Below are positions 22,803 to 31,728 of a stretch of 64,000 nucleotides of DNA, piece after piece; within the stretch, counting starts at the first letter, position 1; every line of letters begins with the position of its first letter. This DNA is from an uncultured Lachnospiraceae bacterium (lineage in GTDB: Bacteria > Bacillota > Clostridia > Lachnospirales > Lachnospiraceae). Position numbers and translations under genes: made by a program. Location of the stretch: contig CAJTVK010000001.1 in the NCBI GenBank assembly GCA_910579645.1, positions 34,844 to 98,843 on the forward strand, in the 5' to 3' direction. The notes beneath the pieces are model-generated. The model was not told where the DNA came from and searched no databases. It saw only the letters and a list, made by a program, of their open reading frames with translations.

Positions 22803-24263
22803 GAAGCTATGGATAACTTTATTTCAGTTATAACAAAAGTTAACGGCATACTGAACAATTTCATATGGGGGCCGATTATGCTCGTAATTTTTCTTGCCGT
22901 CGGCCTAATGTTTACCTTGCGTACAAAAGTTTTCCAGATTTCCCATTTCAGATATTGGATTGACGTGACTTTCCTTCAGCTGTTCCGGAAGGATTCCGCA
23001 CATGTGAGGAAAACCAGTGACAGACATGCCATATCCCAGTTCCAGTCGCTCTGTACGGCACTGGCTGCCACTATCGGCGTAGGCAATATTTCCGGCGTGG
23101 CCGTCGCACTGGCCCTCGGAGGCCCCGGCGCCATTTTCTGGATGTGGCTCTCCGCTTTTCTCGGCATGATGACAAATTATGCGGAAAATACATTGGGCAT
23201 CAAATACCGCTATAAAAACGAAAAAGGGGATTGGGTGGGCGGTGCCATGATTTACATAGAGAGAGGATTAGGATGGAAATGGCTGGCAGTGATTTTTTCC
23301 GTTTTCTGCGTACTGGCTTCCTTCGGCATCGGCAATATGTCTCAGGGAAATGAAATTGCCAACGGACTGTATCATTCTTTCTCCGTCCCTAAGTGGATTA
23401 CCGCCCTGGCCGTTATGTTATTGGCGGGTCTTGTGATTGTCGGCGGCATTAAGCGTATCGCTTCCGTCACGGAAAAGCTGGTTCCTTTTATGGCTGTCAC
23501 TTATATAGCAGGCACGCTTATTGTCATTTTCTCAAATGCCTCTGCCATTCCGGAAGCTTTCGGCTCCATCTTCGGCAATGCATTCCGCTTCTCCTCCATG
23601 GGAGGCGGCGTAGCCGGATTTACCGTTATGGTTGCCATGAGGCGCGGCATCTCCCGGGGTGTATTCTCCAACGAAGCCGGTTTGGGTTCTTCCGTCATGG
23701 TGCATTCCGCCTCCAATGTGAAAGAACCGGTTGTGCAGGGCATGTGGGGAATCTTTGAAGTATTTGCCGATACCTTAGTTGTCTGCACGCTGACCGCTCT
23801 TACCATTCTCACATCCGGAGTATATGACTATACCGAGTATGCCCAATATGTGGGAACCTCCCTCCCTGACCATCTGAAGAGCGGCGTAGCGCTTACCAGT
23901 GCGGCTTTTGAGTCCGTATTCGGTTCCGTGGGCGGCGGTTTTATTTCCGTTGCCGTTATGTTGTTTGCCTTTTCCACCATACTTGGCTGGTCCTATTATG
24001 GGGAGCGGGGCATTGAATACCTTTTCGGCCTGAAAGCCGTTCCGGTATATAAGTTAGTGTTCATCCTTATCATTTTCCTCGGATGCAATGCTTCCTTGAG
24101 CCTTGTGGTAGATATCTCCGATACCTTTAACGGATTTATGGCTCTTCCCAACCTGATTGCCGTGACTCTATTGTCCGGCCAGGTTATTGAAATGACAAAA
24201 GCATATATCGCAAAGGTAAGAGCCGGAAAAGAAACTGTCGGCGGAGATGAAATTTCCTCTTAG
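22800..24263 (+). CDS. sodium:alanine/glycine symporter (AGCS family)
   Basis: A 487-residue secondary transporter with about ten membrane helices that imports alanine or glycine with sodium. The family's N-terminal GPIMLVIFLAVGLMFTLRT, the conserved QSLCTALAATIGVGNISGVAVAL substrate region, GGPGAIFWMWLSAFLGM and SNEAGLGSSVMVHSA are all present. The open frame extends upstream to 22623, but that part does not look like the family. ATG 22800 gives MEAMDNFIS, matching related N-termini; ATG 22809 is an alternative. The unusual start context is described separately. Substrate preference between alanine and glycine cannot be read from sequence. Confidence 0.92.
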   Translation: MEAMDNFISVITKVNGILNNFIWGPIMLVIFLAVGLMFTLRTKVFQISHFRYWIDVTFLQLFRKDSAHVRKTSDRHAISQFQSLCTALAATIGVGNISGVAVALALGGPGAIFWMWLSAFLGMMTNYAENTLGIKYRYKNEKGDWVGGAMIYIERGLGWKWLAVIFSVFCVLASFGIGNMSQGNEIANGLYHSFSVPKWITALAVMLLAGLVIVGGIKRIASVTEKLVPFMAVTYIAGTLIVIFSNASAIPEAFGSIFGNAFRFSSMGGGVAGFTVMVAMRRGISRGVFSNEAGLGSSVMVHSASNVKEPVVQGMWGIFEVFADTLVVCTLTALTILTSGVYDYTEYAQYVGTSLPDHLKSGVALTSAAFESVFGSVGGGFISVAVMLFAFSTILGWSYYGERGIEYLFGLKAVPVYKLVFILIIFLGCNASLSLVVDISDTFNGFMALPNLIAVTLLSGQVIEMTKAYIAKVRAGKETVGGDEISS

Positions 24264-24316
24264 CACAGAAGTAAAAAAGATGCTCCCGGCAGCCGATATC
24301 CCCTCCGGGCAGAAAC

Positions 24317-24379
24317 GGAAAGGCTGTCCGAACCGGGGGCAGACATCAGGAAAGGCTGTCCGTTTCGGACAGCCTTTCC
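24317..24379. terminator. terminator hairpin with duplicated 5' arm
   Basis: GGAAAGGCTGTCCG at 24349-24362 pairs perfectly with CGGACAGCCTTTCC at 24366-24379 (loop TTT). The same 14-base arm also occurs at 24317-24330, so the 3' arm has two possible partners. It lies between the convergent symporter and aldolase genes. The T run is weak. Confidence 0.7.
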
Positions 24380-24399
24380 CATGTTAATCATAAAATTTC

Positions 24400-25263
24400 T
24401 CAAGCCTTACCGACAGAACCGAACAGTTCCATCTTCTCTTTTACGGTAGCTTTGATAGCTTCGAATCCGGGAGCAAGCAACTTACGGGGATCGAATCCTT
24501 TTCCTGCCTGATCCTTGCCTTCTTCGATGTATTTACGCGTAGCTGCTGCAAATGACAGCTGGCATTCTGTATTTACATTGATTTTTGCAACGCCAAGAGA
24601 GATTGCTTTCTTAATCATGTCAGCCGGGATGCCTGTACCTCCATGAAGAACAAGAGGCATATCCCCTGTCAGTTTCTGGATGGCATCCAATGTCTCGAAA
24701 GATAATCCCTTCCAGTTTTCCGGATATTTTCCGTGAATATTGCCGATGCCTGCCGCAAGGAAATCAATGCCCAGATCAGCGATAGCCTTGCATTCATTAG
24801 GATCTGCACATTCTCCCATGCCGACAACACCGTCTTCCTCACCGCCGATGGAACCAACCTCTGCCTCAAGGGAAATTCCTTTGTCATGAGCTGCCGCAAC
24901 CAGTTCTTTTGTTTTCTCTACGTTCTCTTCTATCGGATAGTGAGAACCGTCAAACATTACGGATGAAAAACCTGCTTCAATGCATTTATAGCAGTGTTCA
25001 TAGCTGCCGTGATCCAGATGAAGGGCTACGGGAACCGTAATGTTCTGGTCTTTAATCAGGCCGTTCACCATTCCCACTACTACATCATAGCCTCCCATAT
25101 ACTTGCCCGCACCCTCGGATACCCCAAGGATTACCGGAGAATTATTCTCCTGTGCCGTCAGAAGGATAGCTTTTGTCCACTCAAGGTTATTGATGTTGAA
25201 CTGTCCAACTGCATAATGGCCGGCTTTTGCTTTTTGAAGCATTTCTGTTGCTGATACTAACAT
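24400..25263 (-). CDS. fba: fructose-bisphosphate aldolase, class II
   Basis: A 287-residue zinc-dependent aldolase that splits fructose 1,6-bisphosphate in glycolysis. Zinc and catalytic motifs are visible: ALHLDHGSYEHC, the VMFDGSHYPIEENV segment, ISLEAEVGSIGGEEDGV, GIGNIHGKYP and LHGGTGIPADMI. The start ATG at 25263 has GGAGGT eight bases upstream; five more in-frame codons upstream are not needed. It is monocistronic. Confidence 0.96.
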   Translation of the reverse strand: MLVSATEMLQKAKAGHYAVGQFNINNLEWTKAILLTAQENNSPVILGVSEGAGKYMGGYDVVVGMVNGLIKDQNITVPVALHLDHGSYEHCYKCIEAGFSSVMFDGSHYPIEENVEKTKELVAAAHDKGISLEAEVGSIGGEEDGVVGMGECADPNECKAIADLGIDFLAAGIGNIHGKYPENWKGLSFETLDAIQKLTGDMPLVLHGGTGIPADMIKKAISLGVAKINVNTECQLSFAAATRKYIEEGKDQAGKGFDPRKLLAPGFEAIKATVKEKMELFGSVGKA

Positions 25264-25403
25264 TTTATCTACCTCCATATCATAATAAATACATTTTGAT
25301 AAAATTAATTATAACCTATTCTTTCCAAAAAGGAAATAGTTTCTTGAAATTTCCGCGGACAGGTTAAGTCCGCAAACACTCTGCCGCTCTGCTGCACAGA
25401 AAA

Positions 25404-26408
25404 TTATGCTTCATCGGGAACCCTGATTTTCACCGCCTGCTTCCTATTCTCAATACAGACATATTTATAACTCCCGCCAAACTCACCGTCTGTCGTCCAC
25501 GGAATTTCTGTCTCCGCCTCAAAAGTAATCCCCCTTGTCTTAAAGCAGTACATATAATCCGTATTGATATTCCTGTTCAGAAGCGCGGCAATAATCATAT
25601 TGATTTCCAACGGGTTGGAAGGCTTCTTAATCAGCGTCACTTCAAACTCACCGTCGTCCAGTTCCACATATTTGCCCGTTATCCTTTTAAAACCGCCAAC
25701 CGACAAAGAGTTCGTCACCATCCCAAAGATAAATTCATCCTCAATAACTCTTTCTTCTTCCCGGTCTGCCCGTGCAGGATTTTCTTCTTCCGAATTTTCT
25801 TCATCTTGATTCCCTTCTCCCATCATTCGCTCTTCTTGTTCCCCGGTTTTACGGCTGTCCTTATAGCGTACTTTTAGCTTATATGATTTTATGGAAGAAA
25901 TCCGCTTCACGCCCTCCAGCAAATAAGCCATATGCCCAAGCACATTTTTAATTTCCTGGCTAGTTTCATACGAAACATCCGTGAACAGCCCAAAGGCAGC
26001 AATATATACAAAGCACTTATCATTGAAAGCACCTATGTCGCAAGGATAATCCTTTCCCGACACAATCACTTCTGCCGCCTTACACATATCCTTCGGCAGT
26101 CCCAAACTCATGGCAAAGTCATTGGTGCTTCCCGCCGGAATATATCCGATTGGTATCTTTTTTGAGCATCTCACCATGCCGTTGACCGCTTCATCCAAAG
26201 TTCCGTCCCCGCCGCTGCATACCAAAAGATCATACCGTTTCTTTTTGTTCATGACCGCCCTCACAGCATCTCCTTCCCGCTGTGTAGGATATACGGTAAT
26301 CTCATAGCCCTCCTTCGCAAAGATATCTATAATGTCACACAGCTTCCCGCGTATTTTTGCTTTGCCTGCACAAGGATTATATACAAACAATATATTTCCC
26401 GCATTCAT
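25404..26408 (-). CDS. diacylglycerol/lipid kinase family protein (YegS/DgkB-like)
   Basis: A 334-residue soluble kinase of the DAGK catalytic family, which phosphorylates diacylglycerol or a related lipid at the membrane. It starts with the phosphate-binding FVYNPCAGKAK, has the nucleotide motif CSGGDGTLDEAVNGM near residue 63, and GYIPAGSTNDFAMSLGLP. An insertion of about 40 residues, very rich in Glu and Asp (about residues 195-235), separates the usual LKVRYKD strand from FIFGMVTNSLSVGGF; most homologues have only a short loop there. It lies alone, downstream of a repeat region. Confidence 0.88.
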   Translation of the reverse strand: MNAGNILFVYNPCAGKAKIRGKLCDIIDIFAKEGYEITVYPTQREGDAVRAVMNKKKRYDLLVCSGGDGTLDEAVNGMVRCSKKIPIGYIPAGSTNDFAMSLGLPKDMCKAAEVIVSGKDYPCDIGAFNDKCFVYIAAFGLFTDVSYETSQEIKNVLGHMAYLLEGVKRISSIKSYKLKVRYKDSRKTGEQEERMMGEGNQDEENSEEENPARADREEERVIEDEFIFGMVTNSLSVGGFKRITGKYVELDDGEFEVTLIKKPSNPLEINMIIAALLNRNINTDYMYCFKTRGITFEAETEIPWTTDGEFGGSYKYVCIENRKQAVKIRVPDEA

Positions 26409-26472
26409 ACTGTCGCCTCCGTCTTAAACTTTCTGTTCTGCTCATCGGCAAGGAAGATTTCTACCCTGCTCC

Positions 26473-26587
26473 CGTGCGGGGCACCCATTGGCCTTCTCCC
26501 TTTGGACTCCCACGCCGGTGCCCGCTGGCATCCTTTCTTTGAGTTCCCGCGCCGGGCACCCGCTGACATCCTTCCTTCGGATGCCCG
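26473..26587. repeat. three imperfect GC-rich direct repeats between lipid kinase gene and crh
   Basis: Three units of 37-40 bp start at 26473, 26513 and 26550. They share a GCACC or GTGCC core followed by a CATCCTTCTT-type stretch and a C-rich end. On the minus strand they stay open and would encode Ser-Ala-Gly-Ala-Arg-Arg-like repeats, but no gene start fits. The G+C content stands out from the surroundings. Confidence 0.6.
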
Positions 26588-26600
26588 TTTGCATAAAAAT

Positions 26601-26629
26601 CAAAAACAGGAGCACCATCCCGATGCTCC
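26601..26629 (-). terminator. intrinsic terminator after crh
   Basis: On the minus strand GGAGCA...TGCTCC (26609-26629, loop of 9) is followed by TGTTTTTG. It is 27 bp after the crh stop codon and closes the hprK-to-crh gene run. Confidence 0.8.
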
Positions 26630-26655
26630 GTTCTTTTCACCTTTCAGAATAATTC

Positions 26656-26919
26656 TTAACTTACTTTTCCTTTTAACAAGTAAGCTTCAATATCTTCCAC
26701 AGCCTGCTGTTCATCTGCCCCGTCGGCAATGACCGTCACTTTCTCTCCGCTGTCTAGCCCAAGGCTCATCATGCCCATAATGCTTTTGGCATTTACCTTT
26801 CTGCCTTCCGCTTCGATGTAAACCGTGCAGTCATGCTTGCTGGCTACCTGTACCAAAACCGCCACCGGCCTTGCTTCCAAACCGGTAGGCAATTGAATCT
26901 GCATAACTTTTTCGACCAT
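26656..26919 (-). CDS. crh: Crh-like HPr paralogue lacking the phosphorylated histidine
   Basis: An 87-residue HPr-fold protein. Position 15, the histidine phosphorylated by enzyme I in HPr, is glutamate here (PTGLEARPVAVL). The regulatory serine Ser46 is kept (NAKSIMGMMSLG). This is the pattern of Bacillus Crh, which has Gln15 and is phosphorylated only by HPr kinase to act as a CcpA co-repressor. The gene also lies just after whiA, as crh does in Bacillus. Thus a regulatory, not sugar-transport, role is likely. A true HPr is encoded at 46303-46566. Confidence 0.9.
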   Translation of the reverse strand: MVEKVMQIQLPTGLEARPVAVLVQVASKHDCTVYIEAEGRKVNAKSIMGMMSLGLDSGEKVTVIADGADEQQAVEDIEAYLLKGKVS

Positions 26920-26931
26920 AATTTCCCTCCT

Positions 26932-27873
26932 TTAATTCCTAAGATTATCAGCAATCTCGCTTAATTTCCTCAGTCTATGATTCATTCCTGACTTTCCCAT
27001 AGGCGGGGTTAGGATCTGTCCCAATTCTTTCAGCGTCGCATCCGGATATTCCAATCTCAATTCTGCCGTCTCCCTTAAGCTGTCCGTTAGATTCTGAAAT
27101 CCATAATGTTCCCTTATCAGGAGGATATCCTCGATTTGCCTGGATGATGCATTAACCGTTTTGGTAATATTCGCCGTCTCGCAATTCACTTTACGGTTAA
27201 TGGAATTCCGCATTTCTTTCATAATCCTCTGATTCTCAAAATTCATCAAAGAAACATGGGCTTCCATGATATTCAGCAAATCTACAATTCCTGTGCCTTC
27301 CTTTAAGTAAACTACATAATACTTTTTTCTACTGACAATCTTAGCTTCTACCTTAAATCCTTGTATTAGTTGCTTTAACTCCTTAGCCCCCTTTTCATAA
27401 GCACATACAAATTCCATGTGATAGCTTTTTTCCGGGTCGCTCATGGACCCGATGCTTAAAAATGCTCCCCGTAAATATGCCCTCTTGCAGCAGGCGTTCT
27501 TAATCATAAGCGGGTTCGGCCCCTTCTCTGCTGCCTCTGTCATTCCGCGCTCATCATTCATTTTTACAGCCTGCAGGATTTTCGCAGTCTCCTCTTTGCC
27601 CTCTGCCAGGGTAATATATGTATGTCCCCTTTCTTCACCCAAAGAGATTTGCGAATCAACAGTATTTATATTAAATGTTTTTTTCAATAATGTAAAGCAT
27701 TTTCTGATAACAGTTTCATTTTCTGTCTGTAAACACAGACGCACGCTTCCGTTCACGTCCGTTTCCTGCCTGCCCAAAAAGCCGATAATGGCAGCCAGTT
27801 CCGCCAGCTGGCAATGCCTGGAGGTGCTGACCTGCCGGGAAAGCTCGGCCTTCACATCACTTGAAAAAGACAT
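26932..27873 (-). CDS. whiA: DNA-binding protein WhiA
   Basis: A 313-residue protein with an N-terminal LAGLIDADG-like domain and a C-terminal helix-turn-helix. The start SFSSDVKAELSR, the central AYLRGAFLSIGSMSDPEKSYHMEF and the C-terminal TLKELGQILTPPMGKSGMNHRLRKL are highly characteristic. WhiA controls cell division and sporulation genes in actinobacteria and affects chromosome segregation and division in Bacillus. It is 2 bp from rapZ and 12 bp from crh, clearly in one operon. Confidence 0.96.
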   Translation of the reverse strand: MSFSSDVKAELSRQVSTSRHCQLAELAAIIGFLGRQETDVNGSVRLCLQTENETVIRKCFTLLKKTFNINTVDSQISLGEERGHTYITLAEGKEETAKILQAVKMNDERGMTEAAEKGPNPLMIKNACCKRAYLRGAFLSIGSMSDPEKSYHMEFVCAYEKGAKELKQLIQGFKVEAKIVSRKKYYVVYLKEGTGIVDLLNIMEAHVSLMNFENQRIMKEMRNSINRKVNCETANITKTVNASSRQIEDILLIREHYGFQNLTDSLRETAELRLEYPDATLKELGQILTPPMGKSGMNHRLRKLSEIADNLRN

Positions 27874-27875
27874 AT

Positions 27876-28739
27876 CTATACCCCTTGCTTTTCATCCCTA
27901 TGGTATATCTTCAGCCCATAGTTTCCTTGATTTTTCATGCGCTTGTACAATTCGTTGGCAAGCGTGACGCTTCTATGCTTTCCTCCGGTGCACCCGATGC
28001 CGATGACAAGCTGATACTTCCCTTCCTTCACATAGTTCGGAATAAGGAACCTCACCATATCTTCCAGCTTGGCAAGAAATGTCTCCGCTTCCGGAAAACT
28101 CATGACATAATCCTGCACCGGACGGTCATTTCCGGTCTGGTGCTTCAGTTCTTCTATATAATACGGGTTGGGCAGAAAGCGCACATCAAAGACCAAATCC
28201 GCGTCCGCCGGTATCCCGTTCTTGAACCCAAAAGAAAGAATGGTAACCATGAGACTATTATATTCCTCATTCATGACAAAGATTCTGTCAATTTCTTCCT
28301 TCAATTCCCTAGTCAGTAAATTCGAAGTGTCAATCACATAATCCGACTCTTCTTTTATTGTCTTTAATATATCCCGTTCCCTGTTGATGCCGTCCTCCAC
28401 CCTGCCCCCAATGGACAGCGGGTGCATCCTGCGGCTTTCCTTATATCTTTTCAGAAGCACCTGATTGGAAGCATCCATAAACAATATCTCAAATACATAG
28501 CCGCTTTTCTCCAAATTTTCCAAAGCCTTCCTGGCCTCTTTAAAAAGCTGATCCGAACGGACATCCAATCCCAACGCCACTTTATTTATTTCCGAATTCG
28601 GCATGGCAATCAGTTCCACAAACTTTTCCAATAATGGGATAGGCAAATTATCCACGCAGTAAAAGCCCACGTCCTCCAGCATTTTAAGTGCCGTCCGTTT
28701 TCCCCCTCCGCTCATCCCGGTCACAACCACGAATCTCAT
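27876..28739 (-). CDS. rapZ: RNase adapter / nucleotide-binding protein RapZ (YvcJ)
   Basis: A 287-residue NTP-binding protein. The P-loop is VTGMSGGGKRT at residues 6-16, where GMSGAGKS/T is more usual; the Walker A lysine is kept. The Walker B-like DVRFLPNPYY and the C-terminal IGIGCTGGKHRSVTLANEL, which binds amino-sugar phosphate in the E. coli protein, are intact. In E. coli RapZ senses glucosamine-6-phosphate; the Firmicute YvcJ role is less clear. In Bacillus the order is yvcJ-yvcK-yvcL(whiA)-crh; here yvcK/glmR is missing and rapZ joins whiA directly. Confidence 0.95.
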   Translation of the reverse strand: MRFVVVTGMSGGGKRTALKMLEDVGFYCVDNLPIPLLEKFVELIAMPNSEINKVALGLDVRSDQLFKEARKALENLEKSGYVFEILFMDASNQVLLKRYKESRRMHPLSIGGRVEDGINRERDILKTIKEESDYVIDTSNLLTRELKEEIDRIFVMNEEYNSLMVTILSFGFKNGIPADADLVFDVRFLPNPYYIEELKHQTGNDRPVQDYVMSFPEAETFLAKLEDMVRFLIPNYVKEGKYQLVIGIGCTGGKHRSVTLANELYKRMKNQGNYGLKIYHRDEKQGV

Positions 28740-28815
28740 ATACGCCTCTCATCCTCCGTACCTTAGAGCATGTCTCAAATCCGGACAGACTATTGACAGT
28801 CCGTCCCTGCCTCCG

Positions 28816-29727
28816 TTAAAAATCTCCTAAAAATATAACTTCCCGTTCCAACCTGACTCCGAACTTCTCCTCCACACGTTTCTGTACTTCCTCTATAACC
28901 TCCTTTACGTCCGACGCAGTAGCCCCGCCGGCATTCACTATGAATCCGCAATGCTTATCCGATACACATGCGCCCCCTATGGAAAATCCTCTCAGCCCTG
29001 CTTCCATAATCAGCTTTCCGGCATAATAGCCCTCCGGCCGCTTAAATGTGCTTCCTGCGCTCGGGAATTCCAAAGGCTGCTTTTCCCGTCTCTTCACGGA
29101 CAGTTCCTCCATCTTGGCATCTATTTCCGCCCGATTCCCTGCCTGCAATTTCAGCACTGCCTCCAAAACAATAAACGGACGTTTTTTAATTACGCTGGTG
29201 CGGTAGCCGAACTCCATCGTTTCATTATCCAGGACAAGAATCTCCCCTTTCCGGTTCATCACTTCTACGGATTCCACAATCTGCCGCATCTCCCCGCCGT
29301 ATGCGCCGGCATTCATGACAATGCCGCCTCCCACGGTTCCCGGAATGCCCGAAGCAAACTCCATTCCCGTCAGGCTATAATCCCTCGCCGTTGCCGCTGC
29401 CTTTGCCATCAGTGTCCCCGCCGGCACGGTCATACGCCCGTCCGATACGATGACTCTCCCCATACTGCCATCCAGCTTTACGATAAAGCCGGAGTAACCC
29501 TTATCGCCGACAAGAAGGTTGCTCCCGTTTCCAAGGATATAATAGTCCTGCCCTGTAATTTGCAGATAAGGGATCAGTTTAATCAACTGCCCCTTATCCT
29601 TTATTTTCAGCAGGCATTTGGCCTCTCCCCCAAGACGGAAGGTAGTATGCCTGCTCATCGGTTCATTAAATAACATATCTTCCTGCGGTACTATTTCCTT
29701 AATATAGTCAAAAATTACCGAATTCAC
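28816..29727 (-). CDS. murB: UDP-N-acetylenolpyruvoylglucosamine reductase
   Basis: MurB is a flavoenzyme that reduces UDP-GlcNAc-enolpyruvate to UDP-MurNAc with NADPH, an early step of peptidoglycan synthesis. The 303-residue protein has the FAD-binding segments LGNGSNLLVGDKGYSG and GMEFASGIPGTVGGGIVMNAGAYGGEM. The catalytic serine is in FPSAGSTFKRP and the C-terminal glutamate in VRLEREVIFLGDF. It is 77 bp upstream of rapZ and 48 bp downstream of the glucokinase gene. Confidence 0.96.
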   Translation of the reverse strand: MNSVIFDYIKEIVPQEDMLFNEPMSRHTTFRLGGEAKCLLKIKDKGQLIKLIPYLQITGQDYYILGNGSNLLVGDKGYSGFIVKLDGSMGRVIVSDGRMTVPAGTLMAKAAATARDYSLTGMEFASGIPGTVGGGIVMNAGAYGGEMRQIVESVEVMNRKGEILVLDNETMEFGYRTSVIKKRPFIVLEAVLKLQAGNRAEIDAKMEELSVKRREKQPLEFPSAGSTFKRPEGYYAGKLIMEAGLRGFSIGGACVSDKHCGFIVNAGGATASDVKEVIEEVQKRVEEKFGVRLEREVIFLGDF

Positions 29728-29775
29728 TTTAGACCCCTGCCCGTTTTTTATTATAATATGTCATTTTAAAATAAC

Positions 29776-30720
29776 TTATTCCAACACTAACTTGGCAGCG
29801 CCATATATGCCCGCATCGTTGCCCAAAGTTGCCAAGGCAAATTTCACATCTTTGCATCCCTTGAACACCGTCCTGTCAAAAGGAGGGCGGATATAGTCAA
29901 ACAAAATCTCCCCGGCTTTAGAAACTCCCCCTCCTATTACAAACATTTCCGGATTCACCACCCCGGCAATCACGCCCAAGCCTTTGCCCAAATATTCGCC
30001 GAACTGCCCTGCAATCTTAACCGCCAAGGCATCCCCTGCCTTAACGGCATCAAATACGGCCTTGGCAGAAAGTTTTTCCAAAGGCCTTTCCCGCAGCATG
30101 CTGGGTTCCTCCGTTGCCGTCAGCATCCGCTTCGCCAGCCTGACCACACCGGTAGCCGAAGCATACTCTTCCAGACATCCGGCATTGCCGCAATTGCAGG
30201 CTTCCGTCTCATTGTCCTCCACATGAATGTGCCCGATTTCGCCTCCGGCCCCGCATGCGCCGGTAAGAATCCCTCCATTGACGATAATGCCTCCGCCTAC
30301 ACCGGTTCCCAAAGTCACTGCCACCATATTGCGGCAGCCCCTGCCGCCGCCTTTCCACATCTCGCCCAGTGCGGCCACATTAGCATCATTCCCCGCTTTT
30401 ACCGTCATACCTACCAAGCCGGAAAGAGTATCACTGATGCTGAAGGTTCCCCAGCCAAGGTTCACCGCGCCGTATACCGTTCCGGCTGCGTCAATCGGCC
30501 CCGGTGCCCCAAGTCCTACCCCTGCCACCATTTCTTTCTCCAGCTTCTTCTCTTTCATCTTGGCCTGAATGCTTTCGGCTATATCCGGAAGAATCTTCTC
30601 TCCCTGATTTTCCGTTCTCGTAGGGATTTCCCACTTGTCCAAAAGATTCCCCTCCGCATCAAACAATCCCAGTTTTACCGTAGTTCCTCCTACATCCACG
30701 CCAAATACATACTTACCCAT
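29776..30720 (-). CDS. glk: ROK-family glucokinase
   Basis: A 314-residue ATP-dependent sugar kinase of the ROK family. It has the phosphate motif GVDVGGTTVKLGLFD near the start, the substrate motif GHIHVEDNE and the zinc-binding CNCGNAGCLEEYAS. The residues match Firmicute glucokinases (GlcK). The gene is sandwiched between hprK and murB, which ties glucose phosphorylation to the catabolite-repression kinase. Confidence 0.93.
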   Translation of the reverse strand: MGKYVFGVDVGGTTVKLGLFDAEGNLLDKWEIPTRTENQGEKILPDIAESIQAKMKEKKLEKEMVAGVGLGAPGPIDAAGTVYGAVNLGWGTFSISDTLSGLVGMTVKAGNDANVAALGEMWKGGGRGCRNMVAVTLGTGVGGGIIVNGGILTGACGAGGEIGHIHVEDNETEACNCGNAGCLEEYASATGVVRLAKRMLTATEEPSMLRERPLEKLSAKAVFDAVKAGDALAVKIAGQFGEYLGKGLGVIAGVVNPEMFVIGGGVSKAGEILFDYIRPPFDRTVFKGCKDVKFALATLGNDAGIYGAAKLVLE

Positions 30721-30783
30721 CTCTTACCCCTGCCTTTCTTTCCTTTTTTATTATTTGATTCCTAATTTTTATCTAAAATGATT

Positions 30784-31728
30784 TCACTCTTCCTCTTCTT
30801 CATCCCTGCGCCTTGCCAGCGACTTCTGCACGCGGGTATACAATTCCTGTGCCGCATTGTATCCCATCTTCTTCTGACGGTGATTGATTGCCGCCGATTC
30901 ACAGATAACCGCCAGATTCCGTCCCGGCCGAATCGGAATATTATGGCAAACCACCCGGTTCCCCAGATATTCCGTATATTCCTCCTCCAGCCCCAGCCGG
31001 TCATACTCCTTGTCCTTATCCCACTCTTCCAGCCGGATGACAAGGTCGATATTCTGCGTATCCCTTACGCTGGAAACACCGAACAACGTTTTGACATCCA
31101 CAATGCCGATACCCCGAAGTTCTATAAAATGCTTCGTAATATCCGGCGCGGAGCCGACCAACGTCTCATCGCTGACCTTGCGTATTTCCACCACATCATC
31201 CGTCACAAGGCGGTGCCCCCTCTTAATCAGTTCCAGTGCCGCCTCCGACTTACCGATGCCGCTTTCCCCCGTAATCAGCACCCCTTCACCGAACACATCC
31301 ACCAGCACCCCATGCACCGAGATACACGGAGCCAGCTTCACGTTCAGCCAGCGGATAATCTCCGCCATAAATGCCGAAGTAGCCTTTTTCGTCATTAAAA
31401 CCGGAACCTTATTAGCCACGGCCGTTTCCAGAAACAAAGCATCCGGCTGCAATTCCCGGCAAAAAACAATGGCCGGAATCTCACGGGACAACAGCTTAGT
31501 ATATATCTCCTTCTTCCTATCCTCCGGCAGGCCCTCCATATAAGTATATTCCACAAATCCGATAACCTGTAAGCGCGTTGCGTCAAAATGCTCAAAATAT
31601 CCTGCCATCTGCAAAGCAGGACGGTTAATATCCGGCTGAGTAATTTTCACCTTAGCGATATCCAAATCCGGAGTCAGGTTTTCCAGTTTCATTTTTTCTA
31701 TAATTCTCTTCAAACTTACATATGCCAT
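30784..31728 (-). CDS. hprK: HPr kinase/phosphorylase
   Basis: HprK phosphorylates Ser46 of HPr and Crh when glycolytic intermediates are high, and dephosphorylates it when phosphate is high. The start ATG 31728-31726 has AAAGGAG ten bases upstream and gives the usual MAYVSLKRI beginning. The 314-residue protein has Walker A GESGIGKS at residues 154-161 and the conserved IELRGIGIVDVKTLFG and NIPIRPGRNLAVICESAAINHR segments. It is the first gene of hprK-glk-murB-rapZ-whiA-crh, so kinase and one target (Crh) are linked. Confidence 0.96.
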   Translation of the reverse strand: MAYVSLKRIIEKMKLENLTPDLDIAKVKITQPDINRPALQMAGYFEHFDATRLQVIGFVEYTYMEGLPEDRKKEIYTKLLSREIPAIVFCRELQPDALFLETAVANKVPVLMTKKATSAFMAEIIRWLNVKLAPCISVHGVLVDVFGEGVLITGESGIGKSEAALELIKRGHRLVTDDVVEIRKVSDETLVGSAPDITKHFIELRGIGIVDVKTLFGVSSVRDTQNIDLVIRLEEWDKDKEYDRLGLEEEYTEYLGNRVVCHNIPIRPGRNLAVICESAAINHRQKKMGYNAAQELYTRVQKSLARRRDEEEEE

